Shown: positions 1-8,905 of the stretch, one piece after another
Position numbering within the stretch: the first letter of the stretch is position 1
How the letters are laid out: the number at the start of each line of letters is the position of its first letter
Assembly (NCBI RefSeq): GCF_901875575.1
Contig: NZ_CABFMF010000044.1
Coordinates: 1-64,000, forward strand
From: an uncultured Streptococcus sp.
GTDB lineage: Bacteria; Bacillota; Bacilli; Lactobacillales; Streptococcaceae
DNA length: 64,000 nucleotides
Reading direction: 5' to 3'
The notes under the pieces: model-generated
Databases searched by the model: none
What the model saw: the letters and a program-made list of their open reading frames with translations, nothing else
What the model was told of the DNA's origin: nothing
Program-made: the position numbers and the translations under genes

Positions 1-2
1 AT

Positions 3-38
3 AATCCAAGCAAGGAAGAAGCTGAGAAAAAAAGTTGA
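3..38 (+). CDS. possible C-terminal tail of a truncated gene
   Basis: In the third frame the window opens with an NPSKEEAEKKS tail followed by TGA. The charged, lysine- and glutamate-rich end is typical of a protein C-terminus, but only 11 codons are visible and no family can be named. Another frame stays open longer, so this is a weak call. Confidence 0.25.
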   Translation, partial: NPSKEEAEKKS

Positions 39-173
39 TAATAATATGAATAGTTTCTTCATAGTAGACTCCTTGTATAAGAGAATAACCCTATAGAACA
101 AAGATTTCATGTTTTATAAATTCTTAGAATTATTTTCCTAGTTTAATCAATCACACCCTGAACAACAAGACAA

Positions 174-328
174 TAATACTCTTCAAAAATCTCTTCAAAC
201 CGCGTCAACGTCGCCTTGCCGTAGATATATGTAACTGACTTCGTCAGTCTTATCTACAACCTCAAAGCAGTGCTTTGAGCAACCTGCGGCTAGCTTCCCA
301 GTTTGCTCTTTGATTTTCATTGAGTATA
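174..328 (-). repeat. BOX element (boxC-boxB-boxA)
   Basis: On the minus strand it reads boxA (TATACTCAATGAAAATCAAA), one boxB containing CTGACGAAGTCAG, and boxC ending in the AGTATTA type. It is one of five copies here. BOX elements are non-autonomous, structured repeats typical of S. pneumoniae and relatives. This copy lies between the left-edge gene and the typA operon. Bases 329-556 beside it show no gene that I can support. Confidence 0.93.
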
Positions 329-556
329 AATTTAATCCTTTCTTATTTTGAAATCGGTTTCTTATAACATAAATATATCACTTTCTATATAACCTGTCAA
401 CATATTGTATCAAGGTATCGTTAGTAATAAAATTTTACAGTTCCCTCAAAAATAGATGTCATTAACGAATTTTATTCCAGTTTTTCCCATTCATATTATC
501 CGAGAAAAATAGATGATATTATAGTAAAAGGCAATTCAAACTATTGTAAAATTTCT

Positions 557-586
557 ACAAAAAAGAGAGCCTAAACTCTCTTTTTT
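557..586 (-). terminator. Rho-independent terminator of the typA operon
   Basis: An AAAAGAGAG / CTCTCTTTT hairpin with a short CTAAA-type loop and T-runs on both sides. It sits just past the stop of the small membrane gene, so it ends typA transcription and may also work from the left. Confidence 0.8.
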
Positions 587-839
587 ATCTTCTTTTACTT
601 TGATTCATCGACATAAGAGTGATATCACGCAAACTAAAGTAGGCTAAGGCCAGCATAGCGATTGCGACAAAGAATTCTGCTGGTAATTGAAAAATTTGAA
701 AAACTGACAACATAATCAAAATCACGAGTGACATTCCAACAAAAATAATTACAAAGACATTAACGGTTCCCTTAATACTTTGTGGTGTCGCAAATACATA
801 GAGTAGTAATAAGAGGAGCCCTATGATTAAATAGATCAT
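585..839 (-). CDS. small membrane protein (DUF3165-like)
   Basis: An 84-residue protein with two or three hydrophobic helices (about residues 1-20, 27-48 and 53-70) and a basic tail ending KRR. It lies 19 bases downstream of typA and before the shared terminator, so it is probably co-transcribed with typA. It resembles the streptococcal DUF3165 family of unknown function; that assignment is from memory of the family. Nothing in the sequence points to a specific role. Confidence 0.75.
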   Translation of the reverse strand: MIYLIIGLLLLLLYVFATPQSIKGTVNVFVIIFVGMSLVILIMLSVFQIFQLPAEFFVAIAMLALAYFSLRDITLMSMNQSKRR

Positions 840-858
840 CTTTAACTCTTTCTAGCTC

Positions 859-2700
859 TTACTCAGCTGATTTTTTCTTCTTGTTGGCTTTTTCACGCTC
901 TGCCTTGTTAAGGATTTGTTTACGCAAACGAATAGACTCAGGTGTTACTTCCATATACTCATCATCGTTCAAGAACTCAAGAGACTCTTCAAGTGTCAAG
1001 ATACGAGGTGTCTTAATAACAGCTGTTTGGTCCTTAGTAGCTGAACGAACGTTAGTCATTTGTTTTGCCTTAGTGATGTTAACGGTCAAGTCATTTTCAC
1101 GAGAGTTTTCACCGATAATCATTCCTTCATAAACTTCAGTACCTGGGTTGACAAAGATCGTACCACGTTCTTCGATAGACATGATTGAGTAAGTTGTAGC
1201 CTTACCAGCATCGATAGAAACAAGGGCACCACGGTGACGACCACCAATTTCCCCTGGAATCAATGGCAAGTATTGGTCAAAGGTATGGTTCATGATACCG
1301 TATCCACGAGTCATTGACAAGAACTCAGTTGAGTATCCAATCAAACCACGTGCTGGAACAAGGAAGACCAAACGAGTTTGACCATTACCAGTTGAAATCA
1401 TATCCAACATTTCACCCTTACGTTCAGAAAGGCTTTGGATAACAGAACCTTGGTATTCTTCTGGAGTGTCGATTTGAACACGTTCAAATGGCTCACATTT
1501 AACACCGTCGATTTCTTTTACGATAACTTCTGGACGAGATACTTGAAGTTCATATCCCTCACGGCGCATTGTTTCGATAAGGATTGACAAGTGCAATTCT
1601 CCACGTCCTGAAACAGTCCATTTATCTGGTGAATCAGTTGGGTCAACACGAAGGGAAACGTCTGTTTGCAATTCGGCCTGCAAACGTTCTTCCACCTTAC
1701 GAGAAGTCACCCATTTACCTTCTTTACCAGCAAATGGTGAGTTGTTGACCAAGAAAGTCATTTGAAGAGTTGGCTCATCAATGTGTAGAATTGGAAGAGC
1801 TTCTATTGCGTCTGTCGGAGTAATGGTTTCACCGACAAAGATGTCTTCCATACCTGAAACGGCAATCAAGTCACCCGCTTTTGCTTCTTGGATTTCACGA
1901 CGTTCCAAACCAAAGAAACCGAAGAGTTTAGTAACACGGAAGTTTTTAGTTGTGCCGTCAAGTTTAGAAAGGGTAACTTGGTCCCCAACCTTAACTGTAC
2001 CACGGAAGACACGACCGATACCGATACGTCCAACGAAGTCATTGTAGTCCAAAAGTGACACTTGGAACTGCAAAGGCTCATCTGAGTTATCTACTGGAGC
2101 TGGTATATGGTCGATAATGGTGTCAAAGATTGGTGCCATAGTAGTTTCTTGATCAGCTGGATCATCTGACAATGAAGAAGTTCCATTAATCGCTGATGCA
2201 TAGACCACTGGGAAGTCAAGCTGGTCGTCATCTGCACCAAGCTCGATGAAAAGTTCCAAGACTTCGTCCACTACTTCTGCTGGACGGGCTGATGGTTTAT
2301 CGATTTTGTTAACAACCACGATTGGGACAAGATCTTGTTCCAAGGCTTTTTTCAATACGAAACGAGTCTGTGGCATTGTTCCTTCGTAGGCATCTACGAC
2401 CAAGACAACACCGTCAACCATTTTCATGATACGCTCAACTTCTCCACCGAAGTCCGCGTGTCCTGGTGTATCCATGATGTTGATACGAGTTCCGTTGTAG
2501 GCAACAGCTGTATTTTTAGCAAGGATGGTAATTCCACGCTCTTTTTCGATATCGTTTGAGTCCATAGCACGCTCTGCCAATTCAGTACGTGCATCAAGAG
2601 TCTCTGATTGTTTCAATAATTCGTCAACGAGGGTTGTTTTACCGTGGTCAACGTGGGCGATAATCGCAATGTTACGGATATCTTCTCTAAGTTTTGTCAT
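859..2700 (-). CDS. typA: translational GTPase TypA/BipA
   Basis: A 613-residue ribosome-associated GTPase of the elongation-factor superfamily, linked in other bacteria to ribosome assembly and stress adaptation. The N-terminus has the P-loop AHVDHGKTT (about residues 14-22), then DTPGHADFG and NKID. EF-Tu domain 2-like, domain III/V and the BipA C-terminal region follow, ending in a lysine-rich tail. The ATG at 2700 is chosen because AGAGGAAATC lies directly before it and MTKLREDIRN is the usual start; a TTG 21 bases upstream lacks a ribosome site. Confidence 0.97.
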   Translation of the reverse strand: MTKLREDIRNIAIIAHVDHGKTTLVDELLKQSETLDARTELAERAMDSNDIEKERGITILAKNTAVAYNGTRINIMDTPGHADFGGEVERIMKMVDGVVLVVDAYEGTMPQTRFVLKKALEQDLVPIVVVNKIDKPSARPAEVVDEVLELFIELGADDDQLDFPVVYASAINGTSSLSDDPADQETTMAPIFDTIIDHIPAPVDNSDEPLQFQVSLLDYNDFVGRIGIGRVFRGTVKVGDQVTLSKLDGTTKNFRVTKLFGFFGLERREIQEAKAGDLIAVSGMEDIFVGETITPTDAIEALPILHIDEPTLQMTFLVNNSPFAGKEGKWVTSRKVEERLQAELQTDVSLRVDPTDSPDKWTVSGRGELHLSILIETMRREGYELQVSRPEVIVKEIDGVKCEPFERVQIDTPEEYQGSVIQSLSERKGEMLDMISTGNGQTRLVFLVPARGLIGYSTEFLSMTRGYGIMNHTFDQYLPLIPGEIGGRHRGALVSIDAGKATTYSIMSIEERGTIFVNPGTEVYEGMIIGENSRENDLTVNITKAKQMTNVRSATKDQTAVIKTPRILTLEESLEFLNDDEYMEVTPESIRLRKQILNKAEREKANKKKKSAE

Positions 2701-2742
2701 GATTTCCTCTATAATATTCAAAATTTATTTTCTAACTGAACG

Positions 2743-2752
2743 ATTATACCAT
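2743..2752 (-). promoter_or_regulatory. typA promoter (extended -10)
   Basis: On the minus strand TATGGTATAAT is an extended -10 (TGn before TATAAT) about 42 bases upstream of the typA ATG. No good -35 is visible. The divergent rsuA promoter lies about 100 bases to the right. Confidence 0.5.
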
Positions 2753-2861
2753 AATTTCAAGTAAATAACATAATTCAAGCAAGTGTAAATGTTTTCACGA
2801 AGCTTTTCTTTTCCTGTCAAGACTTTTCAAAGTAAGAGACTTATGATAAGATAGGCACAGT

Positions 2862-3587
2862 ATGCGTTTAGATAATTTATTAGCCCAAGAAAAAGTTAGC
2901 CGAAAGGCCATGAAACAAGCCTTACTAAAAGGAGAAATTCTAGTCGATGGTTGCCCAACCCGCTCCCTAGCCCAAAATATCGATACAGGACTACAAGAAC
3001 TCCTTTTTCAGGACCGAATCATTCGAGGTTATGAGCACACCTATCTTATGCTTCATAAGCCTACTGGTGTCGTTACAGCCAACAAAGACAAGGAACTCCA
3101 AACCGTCATGGACCTGCTGTCACCTGACATCCAGTCTGACAAGCTCTATGCCGTCGGCCGACTGGATCGAGATACGACGGGACTCCTCCTCTTGACTGAC
3201 AACGGTCCCTTGGGCTTTCAACTCCTCCATCCCCAATATCATGTCGATAAGACCTACCAAGTTGAGGTTAATGGACTTCTGACACCTGACCATATCCAAG
3301 CCTTTCAAAAGGGAATTGTCTTTTTAGATGGCACTATCTGTAAACCTGCAAGACTAGAGATTCTATCTGCAAGTCCTTCCCTCAGTCAAGCCTCTATCAC
3401 CATTTCAGAAGGAAAATTTCATCAAATCAAGAAAATGTTCCTCTCAGTTGGTGTTAAGGTCACTGCTCTAAAACGAGTTCAATTCGGTGATTTCACTTTA
3501 GACCCAAAACTAGGAGAAGGTCAATATCGTCACTTGAATCCAGAAGAATTAGAGATCATTAAAAACTATTTAGAGATGAGTCGATAA
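2862..3587 (+). CDS. rsuA: 16S rRNA pseudouridine synthase RsuA family
   Basis: A 241-residue RsuA/RluB/E/F-family pseudouridine synthase, expected to modify 16S rRNA (U516 in E. coli). It has an N-terminal S4-like RNA-binding segment (MRLDNLLAQEKVSRKAMKQA), then the catalytic GRLDRDTTGLLLLT motif with the nucleophilic Asp (about residue 102). KLYAVGRLDRDT and the C-terminal GKFHQIKKMF are family hallmarks. It is divergent from typA. There is no ribosome site: the -10-like TGATAAGAT ends only 9 bases before the ATG, so the mRNA leader should be nearly absent. Confidence 0.93.
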   Translation: MRLDNLLAQEKVSRKAMKQALLKGEILVDGCPTRSLAQNIDTGLQELLFQDRIIRGYEHTYLMLHKPTGVVTANKDKELQTVMDLLSPDIQSDKLYAVGRLDRDTTGLLLLTDNGPLGFQLLHPQYHVDKTYQVEVNGLLTPDHIQAFQKGIVFLDGTICKPARLEILSASPSLSQASITISEGKFHQIKKMFLSVGVKVTALKRVQFGDFTLDPKLGEGQYRHLNPEELEIIKNYLEMSR

Positions 3588-3589
3588 AA

Positions 3590-3620
3590 TAAAAAAGCTT
3601 TAAAAATAAAGCTTTTTTAA
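3590..3620. terminator. bidirectional terminator
   Basis: AAAAAAGCTTT and AAAGCTTTTTT form a hairpin between rsuA (plus) and the small membrane gene (minus). Runs of A and T on both sides let it work in both directions. Confidence 0.85.
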
Positions 3621-3626
3621 TCTTCT

Positions 3627-3857
3627 TTAACTCATGTGTAAGATAATTCCAATAATCCAGTTTAGAGCAGAAAGAACAATGCCTACTATAGCTATAATTT
3701 TTTCTGTTTTATAATCAAGTCCAGATTCTTTTTGAAGTGAGTTAGCATACAATAAACTGGTAATACTTAAACCAATACCCCCCCCCCACGAAAATAACAA
3801 ACCAAGAATAATCGACAAGATACCCAGAAAAAGTGGATTTTTCTTCTTTTCTTTCAT
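3627..3857 (-). CDS. small membrane protein with G10 tract
   Basis: A 76-residue protein with two hydrophobic helices (about residues 8-35 and 51-74) after a basic start (MKEKKKN), resembling DUF4190-type small membrane proteins. The codons for SWGGGIG contain ten consecutive G (plus-strand C at 3778-3787). Gaining or losing one base would shift the frame after residue 25, so expression may be phase-variable. Function unknown. An AAGGAGTTCTTAGAAC leader provides the ribosome site. Confidence 0.7.
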   Translation of the reverse strand: MKEKKKNPLFLGILSIILGLLFSWGGGIGLSITSLLYANSLQKESGLDYKTEKIIAIVGIVLSALNWIIGIILHMS

Positions 3858-3945
3858 GTTCTAAGAACTCCTTAAATTTTATACAAATTAATTATGGTAT
3901 AAAACAATAGCTTCATCCTATCATTCAACTGCTTTTGAAATAAGA

Positions 3946-4326
3946 TTAGCTAGTCTTCACTTTCCCTTTCCAAGAATCCAAGCCATAAGAAAGGATATAA
4001 ATCTCAGAAAAACCTTGTTTTTTCAAATAAAGGGCTGCATTTGTCACACGTTGCGCACGTTGGTTTTCGTAAAGAAGGACAGGTTTATCTTTACGAAGGG
4101 CTGCAAGACTAGTCTTCAACTGACTTGAAGGAATATTGCGGGCACCAAGGATATGTTTTCTATGGAATTCAGCTGGGTCGCGCAAATCAATCAATTGGCT
4201 AGTCCGAATCAAGGCCTCAAACTCTGCATTGTCCACAATCTTAGCTGCACGGCGAATACGAAGATAGTTAAAGCCCATCCACGCTAACATTGCTAGTATA
4301 AGTATCCACAAAATCCAAGTAACCAT
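3946..4326 (-). CDS. membrane-anchored rhodanese-like protein
   Basis: A 126-residue protein with an N-terminal membrane helix (about residues 3-21) and one rhodanese domain (LIDLRDPAEFHRKHILGARNIP). Rhodaneses normally have a catalytic Cys in the loop after the VLLY strand. Here the loop reads YENQRAQR with no Cys, so sulfurtransferase activity is unlikely and a binding role is more plausible. The start overlaps the stop of the yqgQ-like gene (TAATG), so the two are translationally coupled. Confidence 0.85.
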   Translation of the reverse strand: MVTWILWILILAMLAWMGFNYLRIRRAAKIVDNAEFEALIRTSQLIDLRDPAEFHRKHILGARNIPSSQLKTSLAALRKDKPVLLYENQRAQRVTNAALYLKKQGFSEIYILSYGLDSWKGKVKTS

Positions 4327-4547
4327 TAATTCTTTTCTCCATTTTTCTCAATATAATCCAATTCCACCTTGTGCTCTCTGCGAAGAACCGCTTCTGCTTC
4401 TAGATAGTCTAATTTGTCCATCAACCCTGCGTCATAAATCCGAGAGAGTTCCAACTTCATCAGTTCAATATCATATAAGCGTTTTCCCATGTAAACAATA
4501 ATACCAAATTGCTTGAGGAACTGTTGCACATCATAGAATGTTTTCAT
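4326..4547 (-). CDS. yqgQ: YqgQ family protein (DUF910)
   Basis: A 73-residue soluble, helical protein matching the YqgQ family of Firmicutes (FYDVQQFLKQFGIIVYMGKRLYDIELMKLEL). Its function is unknown. In Bacillus it neighbours glcK, but not here. I start at the ATG giving MKTFYDV; an ATG three codons earlier (MSLMKTF) is also possible because no clear ribosome site separates them. It is followed directly by the rhodanese-like gene. Confidence 0.85.
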   Translation of the reverse strand: MKTFYDVQQFLKQFGIIVYMGKRLYDIELMKLELSRIYDAGLMDKLDYLEAEAVLRREHKVELDYIEKNGEKN

Positions 4548-4620
4548 AAGACTCATTTTAGCAAAATTTTGTGTTTTTTTCAAGAAGAGACTCACACAAG
4601 AAGTATCACAGAAATAATTA

Positions 4621-4647
4621 AAAAAGCTGCATCTTCTGCAGCTTTTT
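4621..4647. terminator. bidirectional terminator
   Basis: AAAAAGCTGCA / TGCAGCTTTTT is a perfect hairpin with a TCTTC loop. It ends the response-regulator transcript and overlaps that gene's stop. Confidence 0.85.
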
Positions 4648-5242
4648 AATCTGGTGGAAAATAGCCCAACTGCTCAGCGATGTGAATCGCCTCCTGCCTG
4701 TTAGTCACTCCTAACTTTGAAAAGATATTGGCCAAGTGATTGGAAACTGTACGTTTACTCACATAGACCTTGTCACAGACATCATCAATGGTCAAGCCAT
4801 TTCTAACCAGTTCTAGTATCTCGATTTCTCGTGGTGTTAGCACCTCTACCATCACTTCATCTGAAAAGACCTTACCACCTAGATAAATCTTTTCCAGTTT
4901 TTTCACCAACTCATCTGGATCCATACTTTTGTCCAGAAAGCCATAAGCCCCCATAACTTTAGCTCGGTGTTCATACATTTTTTTACTGTAACCTGTCAAA
5001 ATCACAACCTTACTAGAACAACCATTGTCGATAATCTCTTGTGCCAAGGTCAGCCCATCAGCTTGATACAGACTCGTCAGGTTGATGTCAATCAAAATAA
5101 TGTCGTAGTCATCAAAAGCAATCTCCGAAATAGTCGAAAAATTATCCACTAACTGGACCTTTTTAATGTTTTCCGATAACTCTAAAATCATCTTGATACT
5201 TTGGCTAAATAATTTATGATCATCAATTAACAAAATTTTCAT
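4646..5242 (-). CDS. NarL/LuxR-type response regulator
   Basis: A 198-residue response regulator. The receiver domain has the acidic pair in LLIDDH (residues 7-8), the phospho-acceptor Asp52 in LIDIN and Lys in VVILTGYSKK. The C-terminal LuxR helix-turn-helix (about 135-195) has LTPREIEILELVRNGLTIDDV and SKRTVSNHLANIFSKLG. The ATG at 5242 is preceded by AAGGAGTTGTGTT, and the gene overlaps the kinase gene by 20 bases. Inference: it binds the AAYACYAGARTTG motif seen at its own operon promoter and before the lanthipeptide-like relics. Confidence 0.93.
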   Translation of the reverse strand: MKILLIDDHKLFSQSIKMILELSENIKKVQLVDNFSTISEIAFDDYDIILIDINLTSLYQADGLTLAQEIIDNGCSSKVVILTGYSKKMYEHRAKVMGAYGFLDKSMDPDELVKKLEKIYLGGKVFSDEVMVEVLTPREIEILELVRNGLTIDDVCDKVYVSKRTVSNHLANIFSKLGVTNRQEAIHIAEQLGYFPPD

Positions 5243-6797
5243 AACACAACTCCTTATCAATCGGGAGAGTAATTTCTACACGAAATCTCTTATTATTTTC
5301 AAAAATCTGCATTTGACCACCTAAAACACTAATTTTATTAGACATATTTTTCAAGCCATAACCTAAGGATTTTTCTGTTTGAAGGCAGTTATTTTCAGAA
5401 ATGATAAAAATAGCGTCATCATGCACATCAATCTTCAAAGAAATCCTTCCACCACTAGCGTACTTAACGGCATTTGTCGTCAGTTCCTCAACCAGACGAT
5501 AGGCAATTTTATCGTAAGGAGATAAAAGCCTAAAGTGGGCAGGAAACTGTGTGACAACTTCATTTTCTGCGTGATAGCGCTTGACAATCCGATTAATCAG
5601 CCCTTGATACTGGATGTCTAACTGCTCGTCTGTTTCTACCATTGGCTGATAATAATCCATCCGCTCGCGAATCCGCTGAACCAACTCCTCTGTCACCAGA
5701 TTGATCTGTTCACCAAAAGCTTGATTGCTACTATATTTATTGAAATTTTTTATTGCCATCACATTTTGCAGGATTTCATTGTGAAGAAATTCGGAGAACT
5801 GTTGTTCTGTGTCTTCATTTGCCAGCAGACTTTTCACCATACGGTTACGCTTTAAAAAGAGAACTTTTACATAATCCCTAGCATCTAGCATTTCAGCAGA
5901 ACGAAAGAGGCGAATCAATTCTTCCGAACAAATCCCGAACAATAGTAACATGATATTCAAGACCAAAAAGCTCGTGTTTAAGTCTAAATGAAAGATGATG
6001 AAAATGCCTACTAACAAAAACATAACCAATAAAAACAAGCGTGAAAAAGCTTTTATATAGGACAATTTCAACTCTGATACCTTTTTTTGAAGAGAGCTGA
6101 CAATCGTTTTGAAGTGTAAAAAAGCTAAGATGCCAAGAATTTCCAGATACCAAACTAGGTTCATCACTCCTGAGCCCGTCGTATTGATATACAAAAAGAA
6201 ATAAGAAAGAGGCAATATCAAAGCTAATATCCACAAATTTCGTCTCTGATACTTGAGTTTACTTTTCAATTCTTTATGATATAAAATCAGTAAAATCAAG
6301 GGAACAAGGTTTAAAAAGAGAGACGCAAACAAGGACAGAAATAGAAAAATTGAAGGACTTAACAGATACGAACTAATGGTGATTAGTGTCAACACAAAGG
6401 ACACACTCAACAGTTCTTCTCCTATTTTCTCTCCCAGAAAGATAATAGACAGAGAACTATACACCAATAAAAAAGAGTTGAGCGGATGAAGAATATCAAA
6501 AAAGTGCAACAGGGTGTTCGCAACTCCTTGATTAAAGATGGATTGCCAGCTAATGAGAAACATCATCAGGAGCAACCAAAGTTTCAACTCACTATACCGA
6601 AAGGTCACAATATTACAAATATAGCTAAATACAATTAAAGCAATAATCAGCAATAAAACCATCTGTAAGGAAAAATCTGTCGAAAAGTCCAGAGGAATCC
6701 TATAATAAATATAAATCATCAAAGTTAGATGATTAAAAATCGTCAACCACCACAATAAAAGTGAGTTTTTCGAGATCAATTTGACAAACTGTTTCAT
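5223..6797 (-). CDS. sensor histidine kinase, HisKA_3 type, polytopic
   Basis: A 524-residue kinase. The N-terminal half (about 10-290) has roughly eight hydrophobic helices and no sizeable extracellular domain, typical of kinases that sense lipophilic or membrane-bound peptides. The cytoplasmic part has the HisKA_3 box FLHNEILQNV with His339 and a HATPase_c domain (ELTTNAVKYASGG and GYGLKNMSNKI). It partners the overlapping LuxR-type regulator. AGGAAGTG precedes the ATG. The promoter carries a 13-base inverted repeat that probably serves autoregulation. Confidence 0.92.
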   Translation of the reverse strand: MKQFVKLISKNSLLLWWLTIFNHLTLMIYIYYRIPLDFSTDFSLQMVLLLIIALIVFSYICNIVTFRYSELKLWLLLMMFLISWQSIFNQGVANTLLHFFDILHPLNSFLLVYSSLSIIFLGEKIGEELLSVSFVLTLITISSYLLSPSIFLFLSLFASLFLNLVPLILLILYHKELKSKLKYQRRNLWILALILPLSYFFLYINTTGSGVMNLVWYLEILGILAFLHFKTIVSSLQKKVSELKLSYIKAFSRLFLLVMFLLVGIFIIFHLDLNTSFLVLNIMLLLFGICSEELIRLFRSAEMLDARDYVKVLFLKRNRMVKSLLANEDTEQQFSEFLHNEILQNVMAIKNFNKYSSNQAFGEQINLVTEELVQRIRERMDYYQPMVETDEQLDIQYQGLINRIVKRYHAENEVVTQFPAHFRLLSPYDKIAYRLVEELTTNAVKYASGGRISLKIDVHDDAIFIISENNCLQTEKSLGYGLKNMSNKISVLGGQMQIFENNKRFRVEITLPIDKELCYENFVN

Positions 6798-6838
6798 ATG
6801 TATCCACTTCCTGAACTACTTTAATATCATTATAACAC

Positions 6839-6873
6839 AATACCAGAATTGTCGGATAGGCAACTCTGGTATT
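6839..6873. promoter_or_regulatory. inverted repeat at the kinase promoter (candidate regulator operator)
   Basis: Arms AATACCAGAATTG (6839-6851) and CAACTCTGGTATT (6861-6873) match over 13 bases with one mismatch. On the minus strand a TATAAT lies at 6829-6834, so the repeat covers the -35 region of the kinase operon. The motif recurs at 10146-10160 and 10403-10415. It could also act as a hairpin after the permease gene, but it lacks a T-run. Confidence 0.6.
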
Positions 6874-6877
6874 TGAC

Positions 6878-8893
6878 TTAATTTTCAATCATTTGCCAAC
6901 TTACTCTGTAAGTCACTAGCAGGTAAAGGACAAATAGTAAGACCGCTACTCCCAGATAGGTGATATCAATAGAAATGCTGGTATTAGCGAAATTCTCAAA
7001 ATAGCCCAAAAGAGCGGTACTCAAGGCAAATGCTAGCGGACCTGCGATGACCAGCGGAACCAAGAAATAACTTAGAATCTGTTGCAAAAGAATAGATCGA
7101 TTTTGCTTTCTCTTATTCCCGAGAAGGTATAAGATTTGATAATCATTGACACTATCCAAAGCACTTGTAGAAGTTTGAAGTGACAAGATACTGAGGGAAA
7201 TAATGATAAAAATAACACTGACAAAAATCATGACAAAGACGATGACGCCCATAAATCCAAGATAAATCTCAAAAATTCTTCCTTTCGTTTGATAGGTGAA
7301 CGAATTCAACTCTGCTCCATCACGGGTGAAGTAGTATTTTTCTATCCACTGACTTAAGAATGTTTCTACTTTCCGTTTGTCGATATTTTCTTTGAAATTG
7401 GCAACATAGGTCGTGTGGTCTTCCGTCAATCCAACTACTACCTTATCTGGTACAATTAAGGTTCCTGTGTCATTTGTACCCACTGACGATAAAAAGTAAA
7501 CTGTTTCAAGTGGCTTTGAAGAGGCAAGGTTGAGAGAATGACCGTTAATCATGAGGGTTTTGGTCGTTGATAGAAATTCCTGAATCTGCTTGGCAGTTCC
7601 TTTATAATTGGCATTGACTAGAAATTGGTCTTCTGCCAAGTCAACCGCTTTTTTCCCTTGCAGTTTGCGGAGATGATTGTAGGCAGAAATTCCTAAAATC
7701 GGTACTTTTGATTCAGGAAGTTTCTTATCATGCTCCCAGAGATTGCTAGTATCAATCAAATCTTTATAGGTTAAATCACTAGAATAGATAGGATAACTGT
7801 ACTCCTCTTTGATGAGGTTAAAGTCAAATCCATCTGCTTTCAGCCTATCTTTTACAGAATCCTGAGCAAATTGGAACTCTTGACCACGATAAAGATTGAC
7901 AGTTACATCATAAGGTGAGTATTTGTTCAGCTCTCGGTTCATAGTCGTATAGGCACTACCACTAAAAACGAGTAAGCTGAGAGCCAGTGTCAAGGTCAAG
8001 GATAAGACAGCCAACGTGACCGAATTACTATCAGCTTGTTTTGAAAATTGACGGATTTTAAAAGTGTTTAGTTTGTTATAGTAGGTTTGAGGCAGTTTTC
8101 TAAGGGAGACCAAGATAAAATGGCTCAAGGTATTGTAAAATAAAATCACAAAAATCACGAAGACAGATACCAGCAAGATACCCCAGCTTTTCAAGAATGA
8201 TAGATGGTGATAGTCTGAAAAATAGAGAGCACCAAAACCAATAACAGCTGTCGAAAGAATAAAGAGAAATGCTTGAAGAACTGGCTTGCCTTTTGGCAAG
8301 ACAGATTTCTTGACCCCATTTTCTTGAATGAGTGCAATGATATTTTGCTTTCTAAAGGTAAGAATGTCCATGACACCAACAATAAAACTGGTGACCAAAT
8401 AGGAATAAACTAGTAAGATGACAGACTTGCTATCAAAGAAAAGCAGACTACCAAAGTAATTGGCCATAAAAAACTCAGATGCAACCTTAGCTAGAATGAC
8501 CAGTAAGATCACTCCAAGCAAGAAACCTAGAATCAAGGAAAAGATATTGACCAGCATGGTTTCAAAGAACAGGGTACGGATAATCTGCTTCTTCTTCATT
8601 CCCAGCGTTGCATAAAGTCCCAACTCTTTCTTGCGCCGTCCCAACACAAAATTTGTGGCGTAAACGATGAGAAAGGCAATCGCCGATAAAATCAGATAGG
8701 AAAGCAAACCCATGTACTGGCTCATCACTGTCGTCAACATTTCCTTTGCTCCTGATAAACTTTGCATCACTGGATGGCTTGGTAAAGCATTAAAAGCGTA
8801 GAGCAAGCTATAAATCAAGGTCAGACTGAAAAAATAGATGGTATAGGTCTGTAAATTTCGAAATACATTTCGTAAAATCAATTTTGGATACAT
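6878..8893 (-). CDS. ABC transporter permease, FtsX/BceB-like
   Basis: A 671-residue permease with about ten membrane helices: one near the N-terminus (17-38), groups at 60-85, 105-185 and 205-255, then 290-315, a large extracellular segment (about 315-530) and a C-terminal FtsX domain (540-665). YATLGMKKKQI is typical of BceB/VexF-type permeases, which confer resistance to or sense cell-wall-active peptides. It follows its ATPase by 12 bases. With the adjacent kinase and regulator this forms a peptide detoxification module. The substrate is not known. Confidence 0.88.
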   Translation of the reverse strand: MYPKLILRNVFRNLQTYTIYFFSLTLIYSLLYAFNALPSHPVMQSLSGAKEMLTTVMSQYMGLLSYLILSAIAFLIVYATNFVLGRRKKELGLYATLGMKKKQIIRTLFFETMLVNIFSLILGFLLGVILLVILAKVASEFFMANYFGSLLFFDSKSVILLVYSYLVTSFIVGVMDILTFRKQNIIALIQENGVKKSVLPKGKPVLQAFLFILSTAVIGFGALYFSDYHHLSFLKSWGILLVSVFVIFVILFYNTLSHFILVSLRKLPQTYYNKLNTFKIRQFSKQADSNSVTLAVLSLTLTLALSLLVFSGSAYTTMNRELNKYSPYDVTVNLYRGQEFQFAQDSVKDRLKADGFDFNLIKEEYSYPIYSSDLTYKDLIDTSNLWEHDKKLPESKVPILGISAYNHLRKLQGKKAVDLAEDQFLVNANYKGTAKQIQEFLSTTKTLMINGHSLNLASSKPLETVYFLSSVGTNDTGTLIVPDKVVVGLTEDHTTYVANFKENIDKRKVETFLSQWIEKYYFTRDGAELNSFTYQTKGRIFEIYLGFMGVIVFVMIFVSVIFIIISLSILSLQTSTSALDSVNDYQILYLLGNKRKQNRSILLQQILSYFLVPLVIAGPLAFALSTALLGYFENFANTSISIDITYLGVAVLLFVLYLLVTYRVSWQMIEN

Positions 8894-8905
8894 ACTCTCC
8901 CCCTC

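Noticed and set aside
1781..2047. Plus-strand frame opposite typA
   Set aside because: Shadow frame in a highly conserved gene; composition follows the codons of typA.
6839..6873. Inverted repeat as simple transcription terminator of the permease gene
   Set aside because: No T-run follows, and its arms recur at two other promoter-like positions, so an operator is more likely.
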